Source: Spongiibacter thalassae (lineage in GTDB: Bacteria; Pseudomonadota; Gammaproteobacteria; Pseudomonadales; Spongiibacteraceae). From it: DNA of 64,000 nt. Location of the stretch: the NCBI RefSeq assembly GCF_012272835.1, contig NZ_JAAWWK010000003.1, forward strand, positions 1 through 64,000. Direction: 5' to 3'. Numbering within the stretch: position 1 is the stretch's first letter; each line of letters begins with the position of its first letter. Made by a program: the position numbers and the translations under genes. A model generated the notes under the pieces. That model saw nothing but the letters and a program-made list of their open reading frames with translations, made no database searches and was not told the DNA's origin. This document shows positions 15,446 to 23,701 of this stretch, piece by piece.

Positions 15446-16093
15446 GTGGACAATGACCCAAACCAACCCGCCGGTTTACGCCGAGAGCCCAAACAGGAAC
15501 GCTCTCGACGTATGGTGGCGGCGATAGAACAGGCTGCCCGCAGGATTATGCTGGAGTCCGGTGGCGAGGCCCTGTCTACCACCTCGCTGGAGTTGGTGTC
15601 CGGTGTGCCGAAGGCGTCTATCTATCAGTATTTTCCCAGTCTTGAAGCGGTAAAGGCCGAGGTCTTTCGCCGGGAGATTCGTCAGCATTTTGAGGAGTGG
15701 TCCGAGCGACTTGCCACCCGCTGGGACACTATGGCTTTGGCGGAGGGATTGGCAATGATTGTGGATTCGTCCATTGAGCTACAGTCGTCGTTGATTGATC
15801 TCGACTCGGAGTTTTACCAGTCTCACAGTGGTTATTTTGGTATCTGGACGGCCTACGACAGCTATGCGGATCAGCGCGATGCGGGCGCGGAGCTGTTGAA
15901 GGAGTTTTTTGCCCGCCACTATCCCACGATGGATAGTGAGGCGCTGGATTTGCGAGCCCGGGCGATGGGCCGGGCTGTGGAGCAGTCGTCGTACCATATT
16001 CTGCGGGATAACCCGTCCTATCGACATCAGCCGCTGTTACGGGAGCTGTTGCTGTCTATGGCGTTGAGCTTTTTTGCGCCGTCGTTAATCTAG
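15446..16093 (+). CDS. TetR-family transcriptional regulator
   Basis: A 215-residue TetR-type protein with an N-terminal helix-turn-helix (TTSLELVSGVPKASIYQYFP, about residues 49-68) preceded by the basic arm REPKQERSRRMV. The sensor domain is helical and its ligand unknown. The start is GTG 15446 with a weak GGAA site. It is convergent with the TonB-dependent receptor gene (16190-18565) and is the nearest regulator for the receptor/AveC-like pair, but there is no direct evidence of that link. Confidence 0.85.
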   Translation: MDNDPNQPAGLRREPKQERSRRMVAAIEQAARRIMLESGGEALSTTSLELVSGVPKASIYQYFPSLEAVKAEVFRREIRQHFEEWSERLATRWDTMALAEGLAMIVDSSIELQSSLIDLDSEFYQSHSGYFGIWTAYDSYADQRDAGAELLKEFFARHYPTMDSEALDLRARAMGRAVEQSSYHILRDNPSYRHQPLLRELLLSMALSFFAPSLI

Positions 16094-16189
16094 GTCTGTA
16101 ATCACTAATTGGATTATCGCCTGCTGGAGGTGATCCTTGACTGCAACAGCAGCGAGCAATGAGTGTTAACAGGCCCTGGTTTTCGGGGC

Positions 16190-18565
16190 TTACTCGTCGT
16201 CGTAATGCCAGTTTACCCGAATGCCGTAGCTTTCCGGTTTGGCCAGTTTTCCAACGATGCCAAAGTCGGTTTGGAACTGGTAAATGTAATACCGAGACCC
16301 TTCCAGATTGCCACCGAATAGCGAGATGTCTACGTTGCTGTCGTCGTGGGTGTAGGTCAGTCTGGCGTTCAGTACGGTATAGGCATCCTGTTCAAGCTGG
16401 TTGGCCGCGTCGAAGTAGTAGCCGTCGTTGTAGTAATAGTCGAGGCCAATATTAAGTTCGCCGCCAGGTACGGCTTTAAACCAGTTGGCGCCAAAAGTAG
16501 CGGTTAGCTCGGGGTTGCGCACAATGGTGTTGCCACTGTAGTTTTCGTCGTCGCTGTAGCTACCGGAAAAGCCACCTTCCGCTTCGGTGTAGCCCACGGC
16601 GTCGTCAAAGCGTTCGTAGCGGCCGCGCAGATAGCTGGCTCCCAATGTGAATTTCCATGCGGGGCTGGCGGCCCATTGAATATCGAAATCGGCACCCTCT
16701 ACAGTGGCCAGTTCGGCGTTCTGGAACTGCACAACACCTCCCGACATCAGCGATACGAACTGCGATTGCAGGTCGTCGATTTCAGTGCGGAACATGGCCG
16801 CGTTGATTTGTAGCCGCCGTTCAAACAGCGATGACTTCACCCCCAGCTCTGTCGTGGCGACGGTTTCCGGTCGAATAAAGGTGGGTGATTGGGTGAGGTT
16901 GACGATGTTGTAGCTGCCACTTTTGAAGGCCTGCTGGTAGGAGGCGTAAACAAGCTGGCCTTCTGCCGGGCTGGCCGATAGGGTGAGTTTGGGAGAAAAG
17001 TTGCTCTCTTCAAATTCTTCGTCGGGGTACTGGTTGGCATTGGTTTGCGGCTGTTGGCCTGCAACCTGGGTATTAATATAAAGATTGGCGTTGAATACCC
17101 GACGCTTTTCCCGCTGATAGCGGCCTCCGAGGGTGATATCCAGCCAGTGCAGGGGTGTCCAGGTTATCTGGCTAAAGGCCGAAGCGGCAACGGTGTCCAG
17201 CGAGCCGGTAACGGTTACCTTTGCCTGCACCAGCTCATCCAATGGCGACAAGGCGCCTCCGAAGGCATCTAGAATAGGTGAAAATGCGCTGAAATCCGCA
17301 GGCAGCGGTGGGCTTCCACCCAGCGCGCCGGAGAGGCCGTTGTTCAAACCGCCCAGGGCAAAGCCTACCGGGTCGTAGCCGACGGTGCTGTCGGTGTAGT
17401 ACAGGCCAACAATCCATTCCAGTTGCTCGTTCCAGCGGGAGTCAGTGTTGGAGATCATCTGTAATTCCTGGCTGAATATTTCGCCAAATAGCTGCGGGAA
17501 GTTTTCCTTTTGAGTGCCGTCACCACCAAACTCGACCAGGTTGGCATTTGAACCGTCAAAGTCCACCAGCGATTGGCCATTGGTGTCCTGGTAGGCGGTA
17601 ATCGACTTGATGTCGAATGGGCCGGGGTAAAACTGCAGGGTGAGGGCACCGGCCTTGAGCAGACTGAATGCGGTGTTATTGATATTGGTATTGGCTTTGT
17701 AGTCCGGCGCACAGGAGATGCCCAGCGATGCGCCCAATTGCGAGGGCTGCAAGCAGGCCAGTAATGACGTTCCCACACCCTGCGAGTCAAAGTAGTAGGC
17801 GCTCAACTGCGCTTCGGCCCATTCGGTAGGAATCCACCGGGCACTGAGATTCACCCCGCGTTCACGGTAAGGTTGAAGCTGGTCATAGCTCACCTCATCA
17901 ACGGGGGTGTAGTAGTCTTCTCGGGTGTTGTAAATCAGTGCGCCGCTTACCGCGAGGCGCTCGGAGAGCGGGCCACTCATGTAAACACGATTGTTATTTT
18001 CCTCGAAGCGTTCGTAGCTGCTTGCCGCCTTAAGGGTATGGGTTTCGCTGGGCTGGCGGGTGGTAATACTGATCGCGCCGCCGGTGGAATTTCGACCGAA
18101 CAGTGTGCCCTGGGGGCCTTTTAATACTTCAACCCGTTCAACTTCACCGAGGGAACGGGCCAGGCCAAATGAAATTGGGAAATACACGCCGTCTATATAG
18201 GGGGCAACACTGAGGTCCGCCGAGGGTATAAACGCGTCGGTGCCCACGCCACGAATAAAAATTACCGCATAGTTCACCAGGGTGTCGTAGACCAAGCCGG
18301 GGGTTTTCATGGCAAGGTCGGCCATGGATTTGACCCCGGCTTTTTCCAGACCGTCACCGCTGAAGGCGTTAATCGCGATGGGGACATCATTGACGTTTTC
18401 CGCCCGTTTCTCGGCGGTAACCACTATTTCCTCCAGGGCGTAACTGGAGTTCGCTGCCGCTTGCGCCATCACCACTGACGAGTTGGAGGTGAGAAGCGCA
18501 AGTGCGGCGGCCAGGGTGCTGAGGCGTCGTGGGTATGGAACCCGGGTTGTTGATGTGTCTGTCAT
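16190..18565 (-). CDS. TonB-dependent outer-membrane receptor
   Basis: A 791-residue outer-membrane beta-barrel receptor that imports a large or hydrophobic ligand with energy from TonB-ExbBD. The signal peptide covers about residues 1-35. It is followed by a TonB-box-like EEIVVTAEKR, the plug domain (VPIAINAFSGDGLEKAG, GTLFGRNSTGGAISITTRQP) and a long barrel rich in alternating aromatic residues. Plug features are of the common siderophore/lipid-like class found in many copies in lipid-degrading marine bacteria, with nothing specific for iron. It follows the AveC-like membrane protein by 67 bases on the same strand, probably as one operon. The ligand could be a sterol, terpenoid or similar hydrophobic compound; this is inference. 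Confidence 0.9.
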   Translation of the reverse strand: MTDTSTTRVPYPRRLSTLAAALALLTSNSSVVMAQAAANSSYALEEIVVTAEKRAENVNDVPIAINAFSGDGLEKAGVKSMADLAMKTPGLVYDTLVNYAVIFIRGVGTDAFIPSADLSVAPYIDGVYFPISFGLARSLGEVERVEVLKGPQGTLFGRNSTGGAISITTRQPSETHTLKAASSYERFEENNNRVYMSGPLSERLAVSGALIYNTREDYYTPVDEVSYDQLQPYRERGVNLSARWIPTEWAEAQLSAYYFDSQGVGTSLLACLQPSQLGASLGISCAPDYKANTNINNTAFSLLKAGALTLQFYPGPFDIKSITAYQDTNGQSLVDFDGSNANLVEFGGDGTQKENFPQLFGEIFSQELQMISNTDSRWNEQLEWIVGLYYTDSTVGYDPVGFALGGLNNGLSGALGGSPPLPADFSAFSPILDAFGGALSPLDELVQAKVTVTGSLDTVAASAFSQITWTPLHWLDITLGGRYQREKRRVFNANLYINTQVAGQQPQTNANQYPDEEFEESNFSPKLTLSASPAEGQLVYASYQQAFKSGSYNIVNLTQSPTFIRPETVATTELGVKSSLFERRLQINAAMFRTEIDDLQSQFVSLMSGGVVQFQNAELATVEGADFDIQWAASPAWKFTLGASYLRGRYERFDDAVGYTEAEGGFSGSYSDDENYSGNTIVRNPELTATFGANWFKAVPGGELNIGLDYYYNDGYYFDAANQLEQDAYTVLNARLTYTHDDSNVDISLFGGNLEGSRYYIYQFQTDFGIVGKLAKPESYGIRVNWHYDDE

Positions 18566-18632
18566 GTCGCAAGTCCAGTAAGGTTCAACCTTGGTTGTTT
18601 ATTGTTGTTAGAAAAGGAGCGCACAGGCTGGG

Positions 18633-19553
18633 TCACGGCAGGTATAAACTGTCCCATCCAGTTAAAAGCCGTAACCCAAGTAGCGGCACAATCAGGCACA
18701 GAATAAAGGTAGCATTAAATACAATAATCCAGCTTGCCAGGCGCAGAACGGGCGAAAGCCAGGCGTTGCGAGCGGTAAGGGTGCCATTGCTATTGGTATC
18801 GATGGTGAAACGTGTAAGCGGGAGCAGCGATTCCAGGCGATTGGGGCCGCGCTCGTCGGGCGCGCCCACCAGCCACGAAATCAGATTGGGCCAGATAAAC
18901 ATGGTTAGCATCGGCCACATCAGCGGGAAATTACCCCTGCCCATATCGAGGTAGGGGCCAATGGGTGGGTCATAGGTCCACCAACCCATATAGGCAGCGG
19001 TGCCCTCTACCACAATATTCCAGATGAAGGTAAGCGGCACGGTGAAAACGATAATAGCCTTGCCCAAGCTCGTGCCAGGGTGTCTGGATTGGTAGTAACG
19101 GGCCAGCTCGATAATCGCCCAGGTGTGCAGCACCCAGTACACCGCATACATAAATGGCATCCACGCCGGGTTGTGTGGGGCGGTGTAGGGCAGGTCGAGG
19201 CTGTAGTGCAGAAAGTCAGGGCTGTACAGCAGGTGTTGGCCCCAGTCGCCAAAGGTTTCCAGCCAAAACGTCGAGGCGCTGGCGAGGCACATTAATACCC
19301 ACCAGGTCAGCTCGCCCTTGCGCAGACTGTCGCGAATCAGCACCACTAACACAAGTATCGCCAGGGCCGGGATAAGATAATTCAACACCCAGGGCATGGG
19401 TGGGTCGATAATCCCGCTGGGCAGGCATCTGCCATCCAGCCAGAACGTTCCTTCACCCGCCGCGCAGGCTTCCCCGGGGGGGCCGATTTGCGCCGCGCCG
19501 TTGTCGATCAGTGATTGGTGGGCATTGTTGTTCGACCAGTGAAACGTCGGCAT
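18633..19553 (-). CDS. Polytopic membrane protein, AveC (spirocyclase)-like
   Basis: A 306-residue protein with six to seven hydrophobic segments (near 53-72, 82-100, 130-150, 165-190, 210-235, 265-295). The pattern NYLIPALAIL, FWLETFGDW, the central PHNPAWMPFMY region and GWWTYDPPIGPYLD resembles the AveC family. The Streptomyces founder acts on spiroketal formation in avermectin synthesis; relatives of unknown function occur widely in mycobacteria and lipid-degrading proteobacteria. The hydrophilic N-terminus has two cysteines (EACAAGEG and GRCLPSG). It is transcribed ahead of the TonB-dependent receptor. The family call is from memory of motif layout and is moderate. Confidence 0.5.
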   Translation of the reverse strand: MPTFHWSNNNAHQSLIDNGAAQIGPPGEACAAGEGTFWLDGRCLPSGIIDPPMPWVLNYLIPALAILVLVVLIRDSLRKGELTWWVLMCLASASTFWLETFGDWGQHLLYSPDFLHYSLDLPYTAPHNPAWMPFMYAVYWVLHTWAIIELARYYQSRHPGTSLGKAIIVFTVPLTFIWNIVVEGTAAYMGWWTYDPPIGPYLDMGRGNFPLMWPMLTMFIWPNLISWLVGAPDERGPNRLESLLPLTRFTIDTNSNGTLTARNAWLSPVLRLASWIIVFNATFILCLIVPLLGLRLLTGWDSLYLP

Positions 19554-19936
19554 AGCGGCCTCCTATATTTATTTTTCTTGACGGAAATTATCGCGTGGAT
19601 GATCGGTAGAACGAAGGAAAGTCGGGTCGGATTTAAACGACGTTGATATATTTAGTAACTATTTGATATTTAAAATAATTGTGAGGTTATAAGGGGAGGG
19701 CTGATCGCGTGGGTTTATATTTTGGGGCGAAGGTGGGGTCTGTCCCCTGATAAGCGGGGACAGACCCCGAATGGCCACGAGCAACAGTTGTCTTTGGTTG
19801 ATCTCGAAGCGAGTGTTATCACTGCGTTGCTGCCAGGGGTGTTTAATTGAATTGAGCGAGGCTGTTAGCTGAAGCAGTAGCGCTTCCGGCAGGGAGGCGA
19901 GAAGCTTTCCAGGCACCCTGCGAACGATTTCATTGG
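19554..19936. other. Intergenic region with a REP-like palindrome
   Basis: About 380 bases between two minus-strand genes, with no credible gene. It contains the palindromic element at 19735-19768 and otherwise unremarkable AT-rich and mixed sequence. The gap argues that the VOC gene and the AveC-like gene are separate transcription units. Confidence 0.45.
19735..19768. repeat. REP-like palindrome, copy 1
   Basis: GGGGTCTGTCCCC (19735-19747) and GGGGACAGACCCC (19756-19768) are a perfect 13-base inverted repeat with an 8-base loop, flanked by GGT before and GAATGG after. The same arms and flanks recur at 25183-25218 with a different loop. The GGGGTCTGTCCCC palindrome resembles the dispersed elements that accompany REP-associated tyrosine transposases in other gammaproteobacteria. 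Confidence 0.75.
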
Positions 19937-20440
19937 CTAGGAGTAGGCCCCTTCGCTGTATATCAACTCGTAGCTGTGGCTGTAAATTTCCAGAATGTTG
20001 CCAAATGGGTCTTCCATATAAATCATGCGGTAGGGCTTTTCGCCGGGAAAATAGTAACGCGGTTCTTCCATGCGCTTTTTACCCCCAGCAGCAACAATGC
20101 GCTCTGCAAGTTCCTCGACGTTTGGATCTTGCACGCAGAAGTGGAACACGCCGGTTTTCCAGTATTCAAAATTGTTATCCGGATTGGTCTGGTTGTTAAA
20201 CTGAAAGAGTTCTACGCCAATTCGATCGCCCGTCGATAAATGGGCGATTCGAAAACTTCCCCAGCCCGCGCCAAATACATCGGTGCACATTTCGCCGATA
20301 GCGCTGCCGTCTTCTTCAATCTCAGTCGGTGCCATAATTAAATACCAACCCATGACTTCGGTGTAGAACGTTACAGCTTGCTCGAGGTCGGGCACAGATA
20401 TGCCGATGTGTGAAAAATTTCTTGGGTAAACGTTGCTCAT
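19937..20440 (-). CDS. VOC-superfamily (glyoxalase/dioxygenase fold) protein
   Basis: A 167-residue protein with two beta-alpha-beta-beta-beta modules. Candidate metal ligands are at the usual strand positions: His in FSHIGISV (about 12), Glu in GVELFQF (about 77), His in VFHFCVQ (about 100) and Glu in NILEIYSHS (about 150). All four are kept, so it is probably a metal-dependent enzyme such as a glyoxalase-, isomerase- or extradiol-type catalyst and not just a binding protein. It is divergently transcribed from a LysR regulator gene 94 bases away, a typical arrangement for a LysR-controlled catabolic or detoxification gene. The substrate is unknown. Confidence 0.8.
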   Translation of the reverse strand: MSNVYPRNFSHIGISVPDLEQAVTFYTEVMGWYLIMAPTEIEEDGSAIGEMCTDVFGAGWGSFRIAHLSTGDRIGVELFQFNNQTNPDNNFEYWKTGVFHFCVQDPNVEELAERIVAAGGKKRMEEPRYYFPGEKPYRMIYMEDPFGNILEIYSHSYELIYSEGAYS

Positions 20441-20486
20441 GGTGCGTCCTCTTTTAATGAATCTGAGAACAGATTACGCGGCACAT

Positions 20487-20504
20487 ATAATTACGTATAA
20501 TTAT
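20487..20504. promoter_or_regulatory. Candidate LysR binding palindrome in the VOC/LysR divergent promoter
   Basis: ATAATTA (20487-20493) and TAATTAT (20498-20504) form a perfect 7-base inverted repeat around CGTA. It sits in the middle of the 94-base gap between the two divergent genes and contains a T-rich/A-rich arm pattern typical of LysR-type sites. The region is very AT-rich, so chance is possible. Confidence 0.4.
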
Positions 20505-20534
20505 TGTTATTAATTAAAATGATTATAATATGTA

Positions 20535-21404
20535 ATGATAAACACACTGTGGTTACGTACTTTTTGCACCTTGGTCGAAGTGGGGCATTTCACGCGCACG
20601 GCTGAGCGCCTTCACATGACGCAATCGGGGGTTAGCCAGCACGTGCGAAAGCTGGAGGATCAGCTCGGTGCGGAGTTGCTGGTTCGCCAGGGAAAACACT
20701 TCTCGCTCTCAGGCGCTGGTGAGAGGCTCTACAACGAGGCGCAGGATATCCTGCGGGCGTTGTCGAATCTTTCACGGCAAGTCGGAGAAGACCCTCCGTA
20801 TGAGGGGGAGGTGCGGATAATGTCACCGGGAAGTGTTGGGTTGAAGCTCTACCCACATTTGTTGGCCTTGCAGCGTGCACACCCGATGCTGGCAATCGAT
20901 TATCGGTTTGCGCCAAATTCGGATGTTGAGAGTGGTATAGCGGATTCCAGGGTAGATATTGGATTTATGACGTCGAAATCAGCCCTGGCCGACGTTATTT
21001 GTAAGCCTGTCGCTCAAGAGTCGCTGTTGTTGGTCACGCCCGCTGTGGTCGAGGACCCGGACTGGGGTGCTCTGATGAAGTTGGGGTTTATCGACCACCC
21101 CGATGGAAGTCACCACGCAAATCTACTGCTTGGCGCGAATTACCCTGAGTTTCAGCACAGCAATTTGTTTCCCAAAAAGGGGTTTTCAAACCAGATTGGT
21201 CTGATTCTGGAGCCGATCAGTATGGGTCTGGGTTTTACCGTTTTACCTCAATATGCCGTCGAAGCCTATGGAAAGCAGAAGCAGATCAAAACGTATCGTC
21301 TGGAAAACCCGGTAAGCGAAACACTCTACCTTTGCGTGCAACGTGAAAGGCGGCTTCAAGCGAGAGTGGAAACCGTGATCGCGGAGGTGATGCGTTGGCT
21401 GTAA
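20535..21404 (+). CDS. LysR-family transcriptional regulator
   Basis: A 289-residue LysR-type regulator. The N-terminal winged helix is standard (FTRTAERLHMTQSGVSQHVR and KLEDQLGAELLVRQGK), followed by a type 2 periplasmic-binding-protein fold for a small inducer (about residues 90-285). ATG at 20535 begins MINTLWLRTF, the usual start position for the family. It is divergent from the VOC gene and very likely activates it and represses itself through the palindrome at 20487-20504. The inducer is unknown. Confidence 0.88.
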   Translation: MINTLWLRTFCTLVEVGHFTRTAERLHMTQSGVSQHVRKLEDQLGAELLVRQGKHFSLSGAGERLYNEAQDILRALSNLSRQVGEDPPYEGEVRIMSPGSVGLKLYPHLLALQRAHPMLAIDYRFAPNSDVESGIADSRVDIGFMTSKSALADVICKPVAQESLLLVTPAVVEDPDWGALMKLGFIDHPDGSHHANLLLGANYPEFQHSNLFPKKGFSNQIGLILEPISMGLGFTVLPQYAVEAYGKQKQIKTYRLENPVSETLYLCVQRERRLQARVETVIAEVMRWL

Positions 21405-21488
21405 ATGGAGTCAGTGGTCTTCTGTCGGGGCAGGCCATTCTGTGCGGGTAATAGAAGTTGCGAGGTGCGATATGCGCGTAAAATTTAC

Positions 21489-21512
21489 ACGGCCATTTGT
21501 AAAAATGGCCGT
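21489..21512. terminator. Stem-loop downstream of the LysR gene
   Basis: ACGGCCATTT / AAATGGCCGT form a perfect 10-base-pair stem with a GTAA loop, 85 bases after the LysR stop. A T-rich stretch (TGTTTTT) follows about 10 bases later. It may end LysR transcription; the distance leaves doubt. Confidence 0.35.
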
Positions 21513-21691
21513 AAAGTTACTGTTTTTCAAACATTTCCGTCGGCTGAAAAATCCTTAACATACTGAAAAACATGGAAAATATGATTTTGGCAAGAAGGTT
21601 GCTGTCTACCCTTCAAAGGCTGGTAAAAGCCTGGTAGTAATTTTTCAACGCATTTTTTGGATGCGACATAACTACAGTACGGGAGTGATGT

Positions 21692-23209
21692 ATGAAGCCA
21701 GTGACGCGTAAATCTGTAATGCCGCTTATTGCCGCAGGTAGCTTAACCTTTGCCAGTACGTTGGTGCTGGCCGCTCCGGGAGCAACTGTTGGCGCGGGTT
21801 CCTCGAGTTCCAGTACATCGCCAATAGGTGGCCACAATTCAAATAGCGGGATGATGGGGAGTACGTCGAACTCCGGGCTGAGTGCTAACGGAGAAATGGA
21901 GGCGGCGCTGGAGACCGACATGCTGCGAGAAGAGGAAGAGGCTCAGGTCTCTGCATCGCAGACATCTCAGGAGTCGGCCAATGCCAAGGTACTGCCCGGC
22001 CTCGAAGAGCCGAACACGAATACTGAGACCGATAGTCAGCCTGCTGGTGAAACAGCGGATAGACTCCCCAATAGTAGAGGGGACTCGGTGGCGGAAAGCA
22101 ATTCATCTCCGACACCCTCAACCGGCGATACCGGAGAGGCTGACAATGCTGCCCCTTCGGCACCTTCTACTGATGATGCAGACCGGTCTCCCGGGTTTTT
22201 TGAGCGCCTCTTTGGTGGTGGAGAGTCTCGCCCTGACTCGGCTGAAGAAACCACAGATACCGCACAGAATAGTGTAGCCGGTGCGGATGCGCCGAATGCT
22301 CCCGACAGTGATAGAGAGATGCCATCCGGCTCGTCGGCGCCTGAAAGTGATCGTGCTGAAAAGGCCCGTGAGTCAGCGGAGGATCGAGTATCCAGTGCAG
22401 AGACTCCGGACAAGCCATCAGCGCCGTCCAGTGACGAGGTCGATCGCTCCCCTGGTATATTGGAGCGCTTGTTTGGAGGGGCGGAGTCAACAGCCGACTC
22501 GGCTGACGAAGCCAAAGATACCGCACAGAATCGTGTAGCCGGTGCAGATGCGCCGAATGCTCCGGACAGTGATCGAGAGATGCCATCCGGCTCGTCGGCG
22601 CCTGAAAGTGATCGTGCTGAAAAGGCCCGTGAGTCAGCGGAGGATCGAGTATCCAGTGCAGAGACTCCGGACAAGCCATCAGCGCCGTCCAGTGACGAGG
22701 TCGATCGCTCCCCTGGTATATTGGAGCGCTTGTTTGGAGGGGCGGAGTCAACAGCCGACTCGGCTGACGAAGCCAAAGATACCGCACAGAATCGTGTAGC
22801 CGGTGCAGATGCGCCGAATGCTCCGGACAGTGATCGAGAGATGCCATCCGGCTCGTCGGCGCCTGAAAGTGATCGTGCTGAAAAGGCCCGTGAGTCAGCG
22901 GAGGATCGAGTATCCAGTGCAGAGACTCCGGACAAGCCATCAGCTCAGTCGACCCCTTCCACTGCTGAGGTCGATCGCTCCCCCAGCTTGTTTGAGCGTC
23001 TGTTCGGCGGAGTGGATTCCAACAAAGATGCTGAACCGGTCCGTGAGGCTTTTGGTCGGCTCGATGTTGATGATGATGAGTTGATCTCTCGTCAGGAAGC
23101 TGACGGCAGCCGCCAAGTGAATGCCAATTTTGATGCTCTGGACGCTGACGGCAGCGGGCACCTCAATAGGGAGGAGTTCAGCAAGATCCAGAGTCTTGCC
23201 AGTAAGTAA
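21692..23209 (+). CDS. Secreted acidic repeat protein with C-terminal EF-hand
   Basis: The 505-residue product has a signal peptide (about 1-28, ending LVLAAPG), a Ser/Gly/Asn-rich low-complexity part, then units of 87 residues (261 bases). Each unit opens with a short hydrophobic motif, SPGFFERLFGG, SPGILERLFGG (twice) or SPSLFERLFGG, followed by an acidic disordered stretch. Units 2 and 3 are identical in DNA over almost their whole length, pointing to recent tandem duplication. The end holds a degenerate EF-hand (LDVDDDELISRQE) and a canonical calcium loop (DALDADGSGHLNREEF). No family is recognised for the repeats. The product is presumably periplasmic or extracellular and calcium-binding; the ERLFGG motifs could be docking sites. 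A strong terminator follows. Confidence 0.85.
   Translation: MKPVTRKSVMPLIAAGSLTFASTLVLAAPGATVGAGSSSSSTSPIGGHNSNSGMMGSTSNSGLSANGEMEAALETDMLREEEEAQVSASQTSQESANAKVLPGLEEPNTNTETDSQPAGETADRLPNSRGDSVAESNSSPTPSTGDTGEADNAAPSAPSTDDADRSPGFFERLFGGGESRPDSAEETTDTAQNSVAGADAPNAPDSDREMPSGSSAPESDRAEKARESAEDRVSSAETPDKPSAPSSDEVDRSPGILERLFGGAESTADSADEAKDTAQNRVAGADAPNAPDSDREMPSGSSAPESDRAEKARESAEDRVSSAETPDKPSAPSSDEVDRSPGILERLFGGAESTADSADEAKDTAQNRVAGADAPNAPDSDREMPSGSSAPESDRAEKARESAEDRVSSAETPDKPSAQSTPSTAEVDRSPSLFERLFGGVDSNKDAEPVREAFGRLDVDDDELISRQEADGSRQVNANFDALDADGSGHLNREEFSKIQSLASK
22181..22972 (+). repeat. Three tandem 261-base coding repeats
   Basis: Units begin at 22181, 22442 and 22703, and a partial fourth at 22973. 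Units 2 and 3 match base for base until the last few codons; unit 1 is diverged at its beginning and end. The third unit is nine bases longer at its end. The period is a multiple of three, so copy number can change without breaking the frame. Long open frames on the other strand across this stretch are a by-product of the repeat. Confidence 0.9.
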
Positions 23210-23230
23210 GACAGCTTGATCGAAAAAACA

Positions 23231-23255
23231 GGGCGGCGAAAGCCGCCCTTTGTTG
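23231..23255 (+). terminator. Rho-independent terminator of the repeat-protein gene
   Basis: GGGCGGC / GCCGCCC with a GAAA tetraloop (23231-23248) is followed directly by TTTGTTG, and preceded by a run of A. It lies 22 bases after the stop at 23209. Confidence 0.85.
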
Positions 23256-23455
23256 TGCGGGGTAGTGCACTGAATGAGCTGCTGCGTGGTAAGGACGGCT
23301 CGATTCTATGGCGAAAGAAAGTAGGCGGTTCGATTAGCGTGATTGCGCTGCCGAATTTTTTTACAGCCGAAATGCCATCGACGTATGCAGTCAAAGGGCG
23401 TAATGGAATCCCCCGGCCTATGTCAAAGATCTTTGCGATTACACGGTGGTGAAGG

Positions 23456-23695
23456 ATGAAGTTGGACGAAGTGCCAAAACTATTGGCAGCGCACATTCGC
23501 GATCGCAGGAATAAACCCTTGGGGATCATTCGGGAGCTGCTGGTCAATACAGCAACCGGGCGAATCGAAGGCGTGGTGGTGCAGGCGCATAACCAGCATG
23601 TCACTATTCCCTGGTCAAACCTTGAATTCGACGAGGGCGAACAGGTTCTCAGGGTGGTGACACCTCAAGAGGACTTGATACCGAGGTTTCATTAA
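23456..23695 (+). CDS. Small PRC-barrel-like protein
   Basis: A 79-residue protein: two short beta-rich halves (HIRDRRNKPLGIIRELLVN, then RIEGVVVQAHNQHVTIPWSN) ending DLIPRF. This is the layout of a single PRC-barrel domain, a small fold found in RNA-processing, photosynthetic and stress-related proteins that mediates protein contacts. GAAGG lies immediately before the ATG, with GGTGG a little further up. It is convergent with the sigma54 regulator gene (6 bases between). The role is unknown. Confidence 0.6.
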   Translation: MKLDEVPKLLAAHIRDRRNKPLGIIRELLVNTATGRIEGVVVQAHNQHVTIPWSNLEFDEGEQVLRVVTPQEDLIPRFH

Positions 23696-23701
23696 TTTGT
23701 T

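Noticed and set aside
22036-22940. Two long open frames (about 299 and 257 codons) on the minus strand over the repeat-protein gene
   Set aside because: They arise because the 261-base repeat keeps all frames open in step. They lack ribosome sites and family features, and the plus-strand product has a signal peptide, an EF-hand and a terminator.
22181-22972. Tandem repeats considered as a CRISPR array
   Set aside because: The units are 261 bases long, coding, in frame and without spacers; no cas genes are in the window.
23216-23452. Open frame of 78 codons after the repeat-protein gene
   Set aside because: It starts inside the terminator hairpin and has no family features.
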